Origin: Magnaporthiopsis rhizophila
Taxonomy: Eukaryota > Ascomycota > Sordariomycetes > Magnaporthales > Magnaporthaceae
DNA length: 64,000 nt
Direction: 5' to 3'
NCBI GenBank assembly: GCA_003049465.1
Contig: PYSS01000055.1
Coordinates: 62,001 to 126,000 of the forward strand
Of this stretch, positions 45,854 to 57,399 are shown piece by piece (position 1 is the stretch's first letter; every line of letters begins with the position of its first letter). The notes under the pieces were generated by a model. It ran no database searches. It was not told the DNA's origin and was given only the letters and a program-made list of their open reading frames with translations. The position numbers were made by a program, and so were the translations under genes.

Positions 45854-46762
45854 TTTTTTTTTTTTTCTTTCTTAGTCTTGGTCATTTTTTACAGCTAGAA
45901 CCCACGGATGTCCAGCCGCCATCATCAAGGCCCGTATGTGTCGACATTCTCTGATTCCGTGCGCTAGAGCACATGAGAGCACGATGAGTACTTTACGATA
46001 GCTACGAGATCCAAGAGACAAATGATCATGGTAGATACAGTGGTCCTTTGTCAGGTTGCCGCTCGACGACTACCGTAGTGTTTTAGGCCGGCCTGTCATC
46101 ATCGTCGACCGCTCGCGTTGTTTTTAGTACCAGATAGGGTGATTTATCAGGTATTTGTGGACCTCCCAAGATAGGTGGTGTTTTTGTCGACGTGTCGGTG
46201 CAAGGAATAAAGCTGCTTAGTGTGCGTTGGTAAAACACGGTCACGTATCGGCCTATAACTTGACAATATCCAGACTCGAGGACTCGGCTTTGTCTTGGGA
46301 TTGTGTGATTCCCACATCAGGGCGTCCGTCTAACAGCAGCTACGGTAGCCTCAAAAAGCGGCTGCTAACCCACGCCAGCCCATGTAGGGGGTGTGTGCAT
46401 ATATCCATGCATGCTAATTAAACGACCTGCATGCAGACCTGCAGCCACACACGGGGAAACGGAGAGGTGTGGTCCTATGAATTCACCCCTGAAGCTTGCT
46501 TGGGACAAACCGTTTTCCCCCATTGAACCAACTCTATTTCGACCTCCCTCTCTCGCCCCCAGAGGCCGCCTCTTTTGTCCCAAACGGGCGAGACGCAGCC
46601 TTGCCTCTGCCGCACGGCTCAATGGGAAGGTCCACCAGCTCGTTGTTATGCCCACCCCCTCGTGAGAGACCCCGTGTGGCGCCATACTAGAACTGCAGGA
46701 AGCGTACATGCCATGCCTTGCTGCCATATTGAGGCTAGTGGCCTGCCGCCAAGGCCGCCTTT
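45657..46762. other. Convergent 3' flanks with long T-tract
   Basis: Between the NFKBIL1-like stop and the SIN1 stop. It holds a T-tract of about 55 bases (45811-45866, one G and one C inside). No supported gene or RNA. Confidence 0.6.
45811..45866. repeat. Poly-T tract (about 55 bases)
   Basis: Nearly pure T about 155 bases after the NFKBIL1-like stop codon. It may be within the 3' UTR or a reverse-oriented poly-A remnant. Confidence 0.85.
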
Positions 46763-49436
46763 TCACACCTCTCTGTACGGAGCAATTCTAGTTTTGAGCT
46801 CATAGAGAATCTCGGCCGCTTGGATCGCCGTCTTGGCCTCGAGCTCGTATGTCTTCTCAGAATCGATATAGACGGAGATCTCAAGAGACAGAGTAGTTAG
46901 TTTAAGGCGCCAGGTGGTCAAGCCGAGAGAATGATTCCGCTGAAAAAGACCAACACAAAATGGAAAATCAAAAACTGACCTTGACAACAGCAGGATGCCT
47001 CCGCGACACCTTGACGCCGATCACGTTACTAAAGTGAACCGTGGCCGTCTTTCCGCTGAGGTCGGCCAAGGCCTTGCCGCCCGACGATGGTATAATATGT
47101 ATGTACTCGCCCTCGATGGACAATATCCTCTCGGAGTTGCGAAGCGTGCCCTTGCGCGTCACGATATACCTCTTGGAACGATCGTCCACCTCCTCGTCGT
47201 TGTTGCTCGTCTGCTGGGCAAGCGGGTGCGTAATAGGCGCCGCCGACCCGCCGGCTTTTTTGTTGTTGCTCCGACGGCCACTGCCGCTGAGCGTGGCCGA
47301 TTCGCCGCCAAAGAAGAGGGTCTTGGGGGACGAGCTCCCCGGCGAGCCCGTGGCAGTGAAGGTGCCATCAGCTGCGAAACGCCGCCTGTGCAGCTCTAGA
47401 TCTGCCACGTTGCCGATGGACGAGACCTCGCGGTCTAGCAGCACCACAGCTCCCGAGCCCGGCAGCTTCAGCACGTGGTTGCCCTTATCCAGCTGTCGTT
47501 TCCTGCAGGCCAGGTCCAAGATCTCCTCCAGGTACATATCGGTCGTCACGTCCAGAGTGACCATCTGGCCAGGCGCCGTGTCTGACGAGTGTATGTGGAT
47601 GCGCAACAGCTTCTTACGGCCCCGGATGGCATTGGGTGCGGCGTTGGGCGCCGCGGGCGAGTCGGCCAGCGGTGCGTGGGGGCGGAAGGTGGTGGTGATG
47701 ATGGGATTCAGCGCCACGCCCCGGAGCGCTGGCTGTAGTGCCGACGTGTTGGGCTTGGGGGTGTTGCGAGGCGTTATGTCGTCCTCTTGGGCTGCCGGGG
47801 CGGGTGTGGCGGCGGCGGTCTCGTCGTCCTCGGCGCCGTCGTCGCCGGCCAGGGGCGTGAGCTTCTTGTTCTCGGCAAAGTCTGCCGCCGATGCTTGCAC
47901 TAGGGCAAACTCATCGTAGACCTTGGAGTTGGACCGCGCACGGGCAGCCCGGTTATTAGCCGTCGTGAAGGACGTGAGCTGCTTTTTGCGGTCCAGTGGC
48001 GGGAAGTCATCGTCGATCTCGCCGTCATCGACCATGCGCAGCATCCACCAGTTAGGGTTCCGCTTGTCCGCAGGCAATGGTGGCTCGCGCTTCTCCTCGC
48101 TGTACATCCAGAGCGTCAGGCCGATCAGATCCGACACGGCGGCAGGCCGGTCGCCGCCCTGCTGGCCCTCGTGCACGATCCTCTTGATGAGAACCTCGAT
48201 CGGTGGCTTCCTGGATTTGTCTCCAAAGAAGGGGTAGATGCGAAGCATGATGGGGCTCGCCTCGCCCTTGCCAGACAGCGAGGCAAAGGACTCGAGAGCA
48301 TCGGCAGGTTTCATCTTCTTGGCCTTGAGCGCGGCTGACAGCAGGCTCGTGGGCTGGATCATACTCAGGGGCCGGACCGTGCTCATGGGACGGGGCGGTG
48401 GCAGCTTGCTGTTGACGTGGACCGGCGCCTGCGACTTGCGGATGGTCGACGACCTAGTGAACTCGCGGGGCGGGGTGCCAACTATCTGCGTGGTGTCGGC
48501 CCCCTGGGGCGCCTTTTGGATATTCTCGCCCAGGTCAAGCAGTGCCACCGAGTCGATACTACCGGCAAAGGCGGACGACGTGTCCGAGGCAGCGTCTGTG
48601 TCCTCTTGTTCCTCTGGAAGCGGCTCGCTCCCTACGCGCTTGACACCAGGCCCCGGGGTCTCTGTTGCGGGATCGAGGTCTGTCTGCAGCCTGACGGTCT
48701 TGGCGCCAGCCCTGCTCGCTTCTCTCTGCCGATGAAAACCAGAGGCGTCAAACTCATTCTCAGACGACACCTCGCTGCTCGTCACGGTATCTCGCCGCGC
48801 TCTCTCCTTGACAGTCTCCAGGGCCGACTGTGAGCCTCTCCTAGGGGCGGCGGCACGCGGGGACGACATGGTGGTTGACTGGCGGAGATTGGAACCCTGG
48901 ATCGGGGACGAGCCGGAACGGTTGCGGAGGGGCATCTTGGCAAATTTTATCTGCTGGGCTGCTCGGCCCTCGGGCTCTTCGTCGCTGTCGTCGCTCAGAT
49001 CGCTGCTGTCGTCGTCCTCCTGCATCTGCTCTCTCCGGCGCCGGGCGCGCTTGGGGGCTAAAGGGCCCCCACCACCCAGCAGGGCGTTGTCGTCCGGGTC
49101 ATCTTCTAGGGTGAGGCCGGTCGCTCGAGGGGCCTGGAAATACTCGGCGGCAACGGCGGTAGGGATGGGAGGCGAGTGCGTGCGCTTGATGTGGGCGGGG
49201 TTGGCTCGCCAGCCCGCGGCTTTAAAGGGGGCCGAGCTCAGGAAGCCCTCGTTGAGGCTGATGAGGCGCTCTCCGACGCCGTCTGCGACATCGTTGAGGT
49301 ATGCTGTGCGCAGCTGGTACGCAACCAGCCTAGCGAATGAGACGAGAAAGCAGCGTTAGACGACAGACAGGAGGCAGACAGAAATCGGGTCGCGGGCGGG
49401 TGGATGTACGCACTCTTCAACTTGCATCACCGACAT
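46763..49436 (-). CDS. SIN1: SIN1/AVO1, TORC2 subunit, 829 aa
   Basis: Three exons on the minus strand: 49436..49414, 49329..46980 and 46879..46763. The first exon encodes only MSVMQVEE; the junction gives ELVAYQLRTAYLNDVADGVG, the conserved SIN1 N-terminus. A CRIM domain at about residues 380-510 includes PPIEVLIKRIVHEG, LTLWMYSEEKREPP and MLRMVDDGEIDDDFPPLDR. It recruits the AGC kinase substrate. A Ras-binding-like domain lies at about 580-655 (KKLLRIHIHSSDT...). A PH domain at about 723-825 is completed by the last exon (ISVYIDSEKTYELEAKTA). SIN1 is an essential TORC2 subunit at the plasma membrane that controls actin, growth and stress responses. The region between residue 60 and 380 is Ser/Arg-rich disorder with several possible phosphorylation sites. 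The last intron starts GTCAGT and ends TTGAG, so it is weaker by consensus but required for the PH domain. Confidence 0.94.
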
Positions 49437-50390
49437 GATGAAGGGCTTCGATCAAGAGAGGGCAGGCCTAGGTTGTCATGGTCCGTGGGAAAAGCGTAGC
49501 CCGATCCAGGCAAGACTGGAGCAAGCAAGGCGAGGCTAGAGGTGGTGATAATGAATACGAGAATGAAGATGCAAGTAGGAATAGAACAGGTCCAGCCGTC
49601 TGTGTAGGGACTGATTGGGCCCAATGATCGCTCGCCGGTCAGCGCGAGCTATGCTGCCATCTTCGCGGGGATCGTAGGCTTCGCCAACGAGGCTGTGTCG
49701 GTTGGAGAGCCGATCGTGGCAAGATGGACGAGGCGGATTGCGCGCCGATCACGGTAGTGTTTCCAAGGCTGAGGATGGAGATGCGCTGCGACTTGGGTGG
49801 GTCTGGGATCTGCTGTCTCATCGGCAGAGGAGTAACAGTTTGGGTACCGTCTTTGTGGGTACTGCATAGCCTATTACCAGGTACCTCGCAAGTACACTTC
49901 CCTGGCACCCCCGCACGACAAGGGGTAGCTGGTTAGGTAGCGAGCTTCTGGGCCTGCATGCAATTAATCAAGCCGAAAGTGCTCACTGGAAGCGCCAAAT
50001 TATCGAGCAGCTGTAGATGCCGAGAGACAAACGCGATGCCACACGGCGTTGTGTGTAGCCTGCTGTGTCTGCCTCAGTCGAGAATTCATCACCTTGAGCC
50101 GAGAGCGCCAGAGCGGGGGCCGAGTGGAGGTTTCACTGACGGCGGGAGCATTGACGATAGGGAACTTTCCCCGTCCCCGCTCTATTCATGCCGACCACGC
50201 TTTCGACTCTGCATCGGCTGCTCCTTGGGGCCTTACTATCCATCCCTAACTTGCCTAGGTAGGTAGGTATCTTGGGAGGTACAACCTTGTTGCGTAACCT
50301 CAAAGCCCGGAGCAGAGCACGGCAGGTCGGGGGAGTGGGGGTCTGAGCGATACATCCCACGCATGCTGCGCGACCTATGACATAAAAAGG
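49437..50390. other. Divergent promoter region of SIN1 and aldehyde dehydrogenase
   Basis: About 950 bp between divergent starts. It contains CCTAGGTAGGTAGGTA at about 50254 and related ACC/GGTACC-type sequence at about 49880. A TATA-like CATAAAAAGG at 50381-50390 directly precedes the first aldehyde dehydrogenase ATG. No gene seen. Confidence 0.55.
50381..50390 (+). promoter_or_regulatory. TATA-like element abutting the upstream ATG of the aldehyde dehydrogenase
   Basis: CATAAAAAGG ends immediately before ATG 50391. If it acts as a TATA box, transcripts would begin downstream of that ATG and translation would start at ATG 50553, giving the form without the leader peptide. Confidence 0.35.
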
Positions 50391-52181
50391 ATGCCGCTGC
50401 TGCTCTTCCCCTCTTCTTTGTCCTCCAAACCGATCGCCACTGCCTTCCTGAATCTCTCCCGCCGGATAAGAACACCACTGGCATCGCTTGATCGTGCACT
50501 TTGCCGCAACTTCACCCAGTCATCGCCGCCCCGCCTCCCTCACGCTGCCAGAATGGAGGTCGAGCTCAGTGCCCCAAACGGCAAGAAGTGGAGCCAGCCG
50601 CTCGGCCTTTTCATCAACAATGAGTTTGTTGAGAGCAGCAACGGCCAGAAGCTGGCTACTATAAACGCCGCGTATGGCCGCCTTTTCCCCTCCCGCTCGT
50701 CTGCCTGACCATCCAAGTAGCCAGGGCTCCCAGGTAGCGGGTAGATTCCCGCCAGGTACGTAGGTAGTTAGGTACAGTACGTACTGAACAATAAACGGGA
50801 TACTACTAGTACCGAAGAGGAAATATGCTCCGTCTTCGCCTCGACCGCGGACGACGTCGATCGTGCCGTGGCAGCTGCTCGTGCTGCCTTCAAGGCACCG
50901 ACGTGGAAGCGCCTCTCGGGCACAGAGAGGGGCGAGCTGATGAACAAGCTCGCTGACCTCGTCGTCAAGCATGCCGAGACGCTGGCCACTATTGAGGCAC
51001 TCGACAACGGCAAGCCCTACTCGTCTGCCCTCACGGGTGATGTGTTTGAGGTAGAGAAGACGCTGAGATACTACGCCGGATTCGCCGACAAGAACTTTGG
51101 CCAGACGATCGACGTCGGCCCGGACAAGTTCGCCTACACCGTCAAGGAGCCGCTGGGCGTCTGCGGCCAGATCATCCCGTGGAACTACCCGCTCTGCATG
51201 GCCGCCTGGAAGCTGGGGCCCGCGCTGGCGTGCGGCAACACTGTCGTGCTCAAGCCCGCCGAGCAGACACCTCTCTCCATTCTGTACGCCGCCCGCCTGA
51301 TCAAGGAGGCCGGCTTCCCTCCGGGCGTCGTCAACATCGTCAACGGACACGGATCCGAGGCCGGCTCCGCCCTCGCGCAGCATGCCGACGTCGACAAGAT
51401 TGCCTTCACTGGCAGCACCGCTACCGGCAAGCAAATCATGAAGGCAGCCGCGGGCACTATGAAGAACATCACGCTCGAGACGGGTGGCAAGTCGCCCCTG
51501 ATCGTCTTTGAGGACGCCGACCTGGACTTGGCCGTGGAGTGGTCGCACATAGGCATCATGAGCAACCAAGGCCAGATCTGCACCGCCACCTCGCGCATCC
51601 TGGTTCACGAATCGGTCCACGACAAGTTTGTCCAGCTCTTCACCGAGGCCGTTCGCAAGATCTCGGTCGTGGGCGACCCCTTCGAGGAGGCCACTTTCCA
51701 AGGTCCGCAGGTGACAAAGGCGCAGTACGAGCGCGTGCTGTCGTACATCCAGTCGGGCAAGGACGAAGGTGCCAAGGTGGTCATCGGGGGCGAGCCGCTG
51801 CCGCAGAAGGGCAAGGGATACTACATCGCGCCGACCGTCTTCACCGACGTAAAGTCGACCATGAAGATCTACCGCGAGGAAATCTTTGGGCCCTGCGTCG
51901 CCGTGGCGTCGTTCAAGACCGAGGAGGAGGCGCTGGCCATGGCCAACGACACGACCTATGGGCTCGGCGCAGCCCTCTTCACGCGCGATCTGACACGGGC
52001 ACACCGGGTCGCGCGTGAGATCGAGTCGGGCATGGTGTGGATCAACAGCAGCAACGACTCGGACTGGCGTGTGCCTTTTGGTGGCGTCAAGCAGTCTGGC
52101 ATCGGGCGGGAGCTGGGCGAGGCTGGGCTGGCGGCCTACTGCAACATCAAGAGCATTCATGTGAACATGCTGGCCAAGTAG
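50391..52181 (+). CDS. NAD(P)-dependent aldehyde dehydrogenase (ALDH1/2 type), 550 or 496 aa
   Basis: Two exons, 50391..50671 and 50810..52181. The enzyme oxidises aldehydes (typically acetaldehyde) to acids. Visible motifs: EPLGVCGQIIPWNYP, FTGSTATGKQIM (cofactor binding), the general base Glu317 in LETGGKSP, catalytic Cys351 in GQICTATSR, and EIFGPCVA. The Glu-to-Cys spacing of 34 is canonical. The C-terminus GGVKQSGIGRELGEAGLAAY is also typical. The upstream ATG gives a 54-residue extension rich in Arg, Ser and Leu with few acids, like a mitochondrial presequence. Starting at Met55 (MEVELSAPNG) gives a 496-aa protein of normal cytosolic length. The intron starts GTATGG and ends TACTAG, somewhat off consensus, but the junction (INAATEEEICSV) fits the family. 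Close in type to fungal aldA/ALD5 enzymes; the physiological substrate is not shown by sequence. Confidence 0.95.
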
Positions 52182-52833
52182 ACTGGGTGGTTGTAACCTG
52201 GAAGGGTTAAAAAATGCGGTAGGGTCCTTGTGTGGGTGCTATTTCTTGACTGTGGAGGTTGTGAAGCCCAAAAATGGTGTTAATTAAGTTATTTGGAGGC
52301 GAGATTGAGAACTTCGGACTCCAGAGACGGCTCAATAACAGAGACTAATTCCAATGGCGGTAACGTGAAGCCTGCGGCTGCTGTGCTTTGAAGAAAAACA
52401 CATGCAATTGAACGGTCTTGTCCCCACAGCGGACCTCAGCTTTGGGAGTGAACCACAGAGTGAATGTGACGCTTGGCTCCTAATTCGGTTAGCTAAGGCC
52501 CGCTGCTGCCAGGCTGGCCACTTGATTCGCCAGCAGGAGAAACGGGCGCATCATCACTGCATGCCAGCGCGCGCCGGCTGGGAAAAAACCTGGGCCACAC
52601 GCTAGACAGGTGGTCTTTGAGCCCAAATCGCCTCAGCTTCGTCATCCAACTGGGCAGCACAGATCCGCCCGCACCACGATCCACGATCCACGATCTAAAG
52701 GTTGACACCTGTTGCGCATGTGCCGTGCATCTTCTTGCCCACCCAGAGGCCTCCCCGATCCCTATAGCCTGCTCGACCATGACCCGCGCTTCAAGGAGGT
52801 GATTCCGCTGGTGCATCAACAGAGACCGAAACC
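52182..52833. other. Intergenic region between aldehyde dehydrogenase and SEC12
   Basis: 652 bp holding the dehydrogenase 3' flank and SEC12 promoter. It contains a small direct repeat ATCCACGATC near 52679-52696. No gene recognised. Confidence 0.55.
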
Positions 52834-54768
52834 ATGACGTCCGCCTCGGCCAAGATCACCCTCACCTACCCCCTCTACGCCTGCGACTTCGACCCCAACA
52901 ATGCGAACCGCCTGATAGTCGGCGGCGGCGGCGGCGCCGGCCGCAGTGGGGTGGGAAACAAGATAGTGTGTCTGTCCTCTGTTACGTCGTTGCGGCGTGT
53001 TGGAGCCGGCGGCCATGCGACAAGGCGGCCCGGCTGTCCTGGGAACTGCGACTGACAGGGGCCCCGTCCTCATCTTCCCCAGACAGTCCTAGACACTACG
53101 TCCCCGGAGGCGCTCGAGCCCAGCGCCGAGATCGAGCTCAGCCGAGACGAGGACAACGTCACAAGCCTTGCCGTCATCAGCCAGGCCAAGGGCAAAACTG
53201 CCCTGGTCTACGCCGGCGTCAACTCGAGTCCCGAAGAACAAAAGAACGGCGAGAACAAGCACTTCCGCGTCTTCGGCATCGACCCGCCCTCAGCTAAGAC
53301 CAAGGAGGCGGCCGCCCCCAAGATATCCGAACTGTCCCGCACATCGCTCTTCTCCAACAAAGATCCCGATGCCTACCAGCGTATTGTCCGCCTGTCGGCG
53401 CCCTTTGCGGGATCCCCGCAGATGGGCGCGGCTGCCACTGGCCTGGCCAAGCAGGCCCAGATCGTCCTCTTCGAGGCGTCGACCTCGGGGCCCAAGTCCC
53501 GCGGCAGGTTAAACCTGGAAAAGGAGGCGAACGACCTGGATGTGATCCAGACGTCCGGGGACCAGTACAGGCTCGTCTACTGCAACGATTACGAGATTCA
53601 CTCGATGAGCATCCCCGCCAAGGGTGGCGCCGTGACGGGCGAGCCGCAGTTGATCTTCACAACGCCCGAGGACGTGGCCACGGGCTACCCGCGGCCCTCG
53701 TTCCGGGCCATCCGGTTCCTCACCCCGGGCTTCCTGCTCACGGCCTGCAACATGGCCAAGCGCAGCGGCGTCGTCCTCCAGGCCTACAGGATCGCCGCGG
53801 GGGCGACGGATGCCGCCGCGCGCCTGTCCGCCTCAGCAAAGCTCCCCAAGCACGTGGCGCAGACCACCGCTCTCGCAGTCACCAACCTGCATCCACCCAC
53901 CTCGCCGTGTGCGGGCGCGGGCGACACTCAGTTCGTCGTCGCCGTGGCCGGTGTCGACTGCTCCATCACGCTCTACACGCTCGAACACTCGAGCCTCGCG
54001 TCCATCGACGTCCTAAGCAAGCTATACCCTTTCGCCATCGTCCGCGGCGTCCACCCCCACCCTATATCCGGCCTGTCCTTCTCCCGCTTCCAATCACCGG
54101 GTCAGCTGTTGTCCACCTCTGTCACCTCCCCTTCCAAGGCCTCAAAGTCGCCAGCATCCGATAGTACCCCGCCCGTCCTCAAGCTGGCATCCATATCGGT
54201 CGCCAACACGGCGGTGATGCACACCATCCCGCTCAAGAAGCTCCCGGCAGAAAAGCCCGTCTCCAACAAGAATCCGCGCAGCCCCAAACAACAGGCACGC
54301 TACGTCGTGGCCGCGCGCTCGCATGGGCCCTCGCCCAAGGCCATCATCGTCGTGTCCACCGTCGGCATCCTCCTGCTCGCCATGATCATGCAGACGTTCC
54401 TCGAGGTCAGGGCGTTCACGCCCCGCGACATCATCGGCGCCCGCAAGTGGGCGCCCGCGTCCTGGGTGCACCACCCGCCTGGCAGGGAGAGGCTGCTGCT
54501 CAAGCTCACGCAGGCGGACGGGCCCGTCGTCCTCCGCGAGGGTGACGGCGTAGTCGAGGTCGCGAGCGGAGACAAGGCGGCGGCCGCCGCCGCGTCGACC
54601 GAGGACCCCGTCGTCGCCTGGGAGGAGCTGCCGGCCGCGCAGCGCAAGGCGTGGAAGGCGAAGCTCAAGGCCGCCGGCCACTGGGGCGAGGAGATGGGCG
54701 AGGCCATCTTCAAGGGCGTGCTCTTTAGCGAGCTCGGCGGCGTCGTTGGCGGTTTCGTCAGGGGTTAG
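52834..54768 (+). CDS. SEC12: SEC12-type guanine nucleotide exchange factor for Sar1, 605 aa
   Basis: Two exons, 52834..52965 and 53083..54768; the intron starts GTGTGT, contains GACTGAC and ends CCCCAG. The N-terminus LTYPLYACDFDP followed by RLIVGGGGGAGRSGVGNKI is the SEC12/PREB signature, whose Gly-rich loop forms the catalytic K-loop region of the beta-propeller. Weak WD-type blades continue to about residue 420 (NDLDVIQTSGDQYRLVYCND, FRAIRFLTPGFLLTACN, YPFAIVRGVHPHPISGLSFS). A single membrane helix AIIVVSTVGILLLAMIMQTF lies at about residues 464-486, with the propeller on its cytosolic side and a lumenal tail of about 120 residues. This ER membrane protein activates Sar1 to start COPII coat assembly. 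The lumenal tail (EELPAAQRKAWKAKLKAAGH) is typical of filamentous fungal forms. Confidence 0.88.
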
Positions 54769-54820
54769 TGACCGCATGGATGTTGGTGTGTGGTGTTTTG
54801 GGTTTTTGACACTCCAGGCC

Positions 54821-54855
<35 letters not shown>

Positions 54856-55931
54856 TAACTGTTATTATAAAAACTATATTCTCTCCGTCTGTATTATGGA
54901 TGACTTTTATTGTGTTACGAGGTGGTGGAACCGGGGATGGCAGTGATTAACCTAGTTGGATTATGGACGGGGTTCGGCGCAGGAACCGGAGACAGCATTG
55001 GGACAAGTATTGATTTTCCTCGTGATGCTTTGTTAAACATTACTTGCCTATGCCTCGAAGAAGACCTCTGAATACGATTGATACCTCCTCATATTCCCTA
55101 ACTACTGGATCTACCTAGGCCGTGGGAAAGACCCGCCATCATTGTCTAGAAACAGTGTGGCTCTTCCGCCACGAATGGTGACGTCCACACTCAAACCTTC
55201 GGCCCAGGTTGTCCGCCATACATGCGAAGTGGTGATGTTGACGGCCCACATCTGCAACTCAGAGTTCAGCCATGCTGCAGAAGGCTTAGACGTGGGCTGG
55301 GGATACAAGAACCCGCCGATTCCCACCTCGCTCGCAGACAGAATGCCACTCTCCTTCATAGTCCATACATGGATAGTTTCTTTGATTCTCGACAAGTGTA
55401 CCTAATTGCAGCAGCACCAGAGAAAAGCAACTCTCACCCCCGACGACCGACCGGAATGGAGCAAGCCAGCTTCTCGACTGCTTCGTCCCCGGTTGTCCGC
55501 TTCGAAAACATCCGCCGGAGCTCTCTGGTATGTCTGTCTAAAGGGCGGCAGCAAAATCACTGGACAGAATCGAAGGAGAAATCTCAGAAGAAAGGAAAAA
55601 TAACGCCGGAGTACTCCTTTATAAACCAACATGCAAAAGGTTTGAAAATAAAACACAATAAAAAAAAAAAGACCGCCTACCCTTACACGCGCGCGCGTCT
55701 CTTTTCTTCCTTTCGGTCATTCGTGGTCTTCTACAATCCCGTCCACCCCCCATCCCCGAAAACAGACAACATGGTATCACATTTTAACAAAGTCAACAGG
55801 TTGACACCTTCTCCGAATTTGCGAAAACGAAGCGGCTGAAAAATCGAAGCACCGGGGCGAAGTTGTCGAGTGACTGGCTGGCTCTCTGTTTTTGTGTTTT
55901 GGAGGGCCTCATATTGTCGGCGGCCGCCGCT
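54769..55931. other. Convergent 3' flanks of SEC12 and first DUF5672 gene
   Basis: It contains a T-tract at 54826-54855 about 60 bases after the SEC12 stop. A stretch at 55111-55405 is open on both strands (94 aa minus, 87 aa plus) without a recognised motif. AT-rich DNA follows near 55640-55670. No supported gene. Confidence 0.5.
54826..54855. repeat. Poly-T tract (about 29 bases)
   Basis: T-run shortly after the SEC12 stop codon, probably within its 3' UTR. Confidence 0.85.
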
Positions 55932-57399
55932 CTACCAGGGCATGAGGTTGGGCGGGAGCAGGGGATATTCCTGGCCGTCGATAATCTCGGTTCCCCAACC
56001 CATGTCGACGTCGCTGACGACGCTGTCGAGCTCTCCGCCGCGCTTCCAGTGGGAGCCGCAGTCGCCGGGTATGTACTTGGCGGCGTCCATCTTGAGCGTC
56101 ATCTTGACCTCGGGGCAGTAGTCCCAGATGTGCTTGCGCTTCTCGGGTGTACCCCAGATGGGGCCGTGGGTGGTGGCGCCGCTGGCGCCCGTGTGGTAGC
56201 CCATGGGCTCGTAGAAGCCCTTGCGCCAGTCGTCGATGCCCTCGACGAACTCGCCGTCGAGGGCGGCCGTGTAGGTGCTGTTGTAGCCCTTGGACTTGCC
56301 GTCCGTCACCTCGGTGCCCTTGCCACTCCAGATCTCGCCGCTGAAGGTGAGCGACAGGGTGCCGTTGGCCATCTTGGCGCCGGGCCGGTGGCCCAGGCGG
56401 TCGGCCAGCCACACGTCCTCGGGCTCGGTGCCGTCGACGCGCTTCTGCTCGCGCAGGACCTGGATCATGGCCGAGACGCGGCGGATCGACAGCCCGCCGT
56501 TGCCGCCGAACCCGCCCTCGGGGTTCCAAGGGGCGCCGATCCAGTCGTAGTCGAGGAAGTCGTTGAGGTTCTTGCGCGAGTTGGCGCACAGGATGCTGTC
56601 CGTCTGGAAGATGAGCAGGTGCTCGGCCGGCTGCAGCACCGTCTCGTACAGCCACAGCGTCGTCAGGAACCGGCTGATCTCCTCCTGGCTGCCCGTCGTC
56701 ATGTTGGACGGTATGTACGTCAGGTCCAGCTTGCCGGCCGACACCTGCTCCTGGATCGCCACCGACCGGTTGATCCACTCGACCGACTCGATCGAGCCCA
56801 TGAACCGGAACCGCCAGTCGGGCGGCACGACCGAGATGAAGTGCAGCATCAGCGGCGCCAGGATCGGGTCCGGCCGGTTTTCTATCAGGAGCGCCACCTT
56901 GGTCTCGTTGAAGGGCGAGTGGTTCTTGTGGTAGTCGAATCGGACCTTGGGGACGGTGACATCGAGTTTCCTAGACACGGGGCCCGAGAGATATAATGCG
57001 AAGATGCTGAGTTGTTGGATTTCCAGTTAGCACAGAACGGGCTCGTTTCTTGTCTTGCCTTGCCTTGCCTTCCCGACCCGACGCTGGCGCCACCATCGCC
57101 ACGGCCTGCACGAGGTGCCACCAGCCTCCCGAGCCGAGTCGCCTCTTGTGCGTCTCTCCTCGTCCTGCGTTGGTTGGTCGCGTCGTCTTTTCTTGTTTGC
57201 CCAGCATTCTTTCCGCCCGCGGGTTGGGTTGACAAGGATGGCGACAGCAGTCAAGGCCAAAGGGAGCAAAAGAAGGAAAGAGGCTTTCTCCTTACAAGAA
57301 TACGACCATGGCGCCAACGACGCGAATGCGCCTGCTACTTCTCGCCCACAGGGCAAAGGCCAAAGCCCGGAGCCTCAGCACCAAGCCGCCAATCGCCAT
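55932..57399 (-). CDS. DUF5672 glycosyltransferase-like membrane-anchored protein, 392 aa (copy 1)
   Basis: Two exons on the minus strand, 57399..57296 and 57006..55932, separated by a 289-nt intron (GTAAGG; branch TGCTAAC; CTCAG). Exon 1 supplies a basic cytosolic tail (LWARSSRRIRV), and the junction completes a hydrophobic segment, VVGAMVVFFIFALYLSG, giving a type II anchor at about residues 27-43. The lumenal part carries the DUF5672 pattern: TKVALLIENRPDPIL, LMLHFISVVPPDWRF, HLLIFQTDSILCANS (Asp171, the likely nucleotide-sugar/metal motif), DYDWIGAPWNPEG and GGNGGLSIRRVS. Several N-x-S/T sites fit a secretory location. DUF5672 proteins resemble glycosyltransferases by fold prediction, but activity is unproven. 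It is head to head with a diverged copy (60031..61471). Confidence 0.88.

Noticed and set aside
50520..52160. 546-codon minus frame opposite the aldehyde dehydrogenase
   Set aside because: It mirrors a strongly conserved enzyme on the + strand and shows no family pattern of its own.
55863..56996. 377-codon + strand frame opposite DUF5672 copy 1
   Set aside because: Shadow frame. The minus strand carries all DUF5672 motifs.
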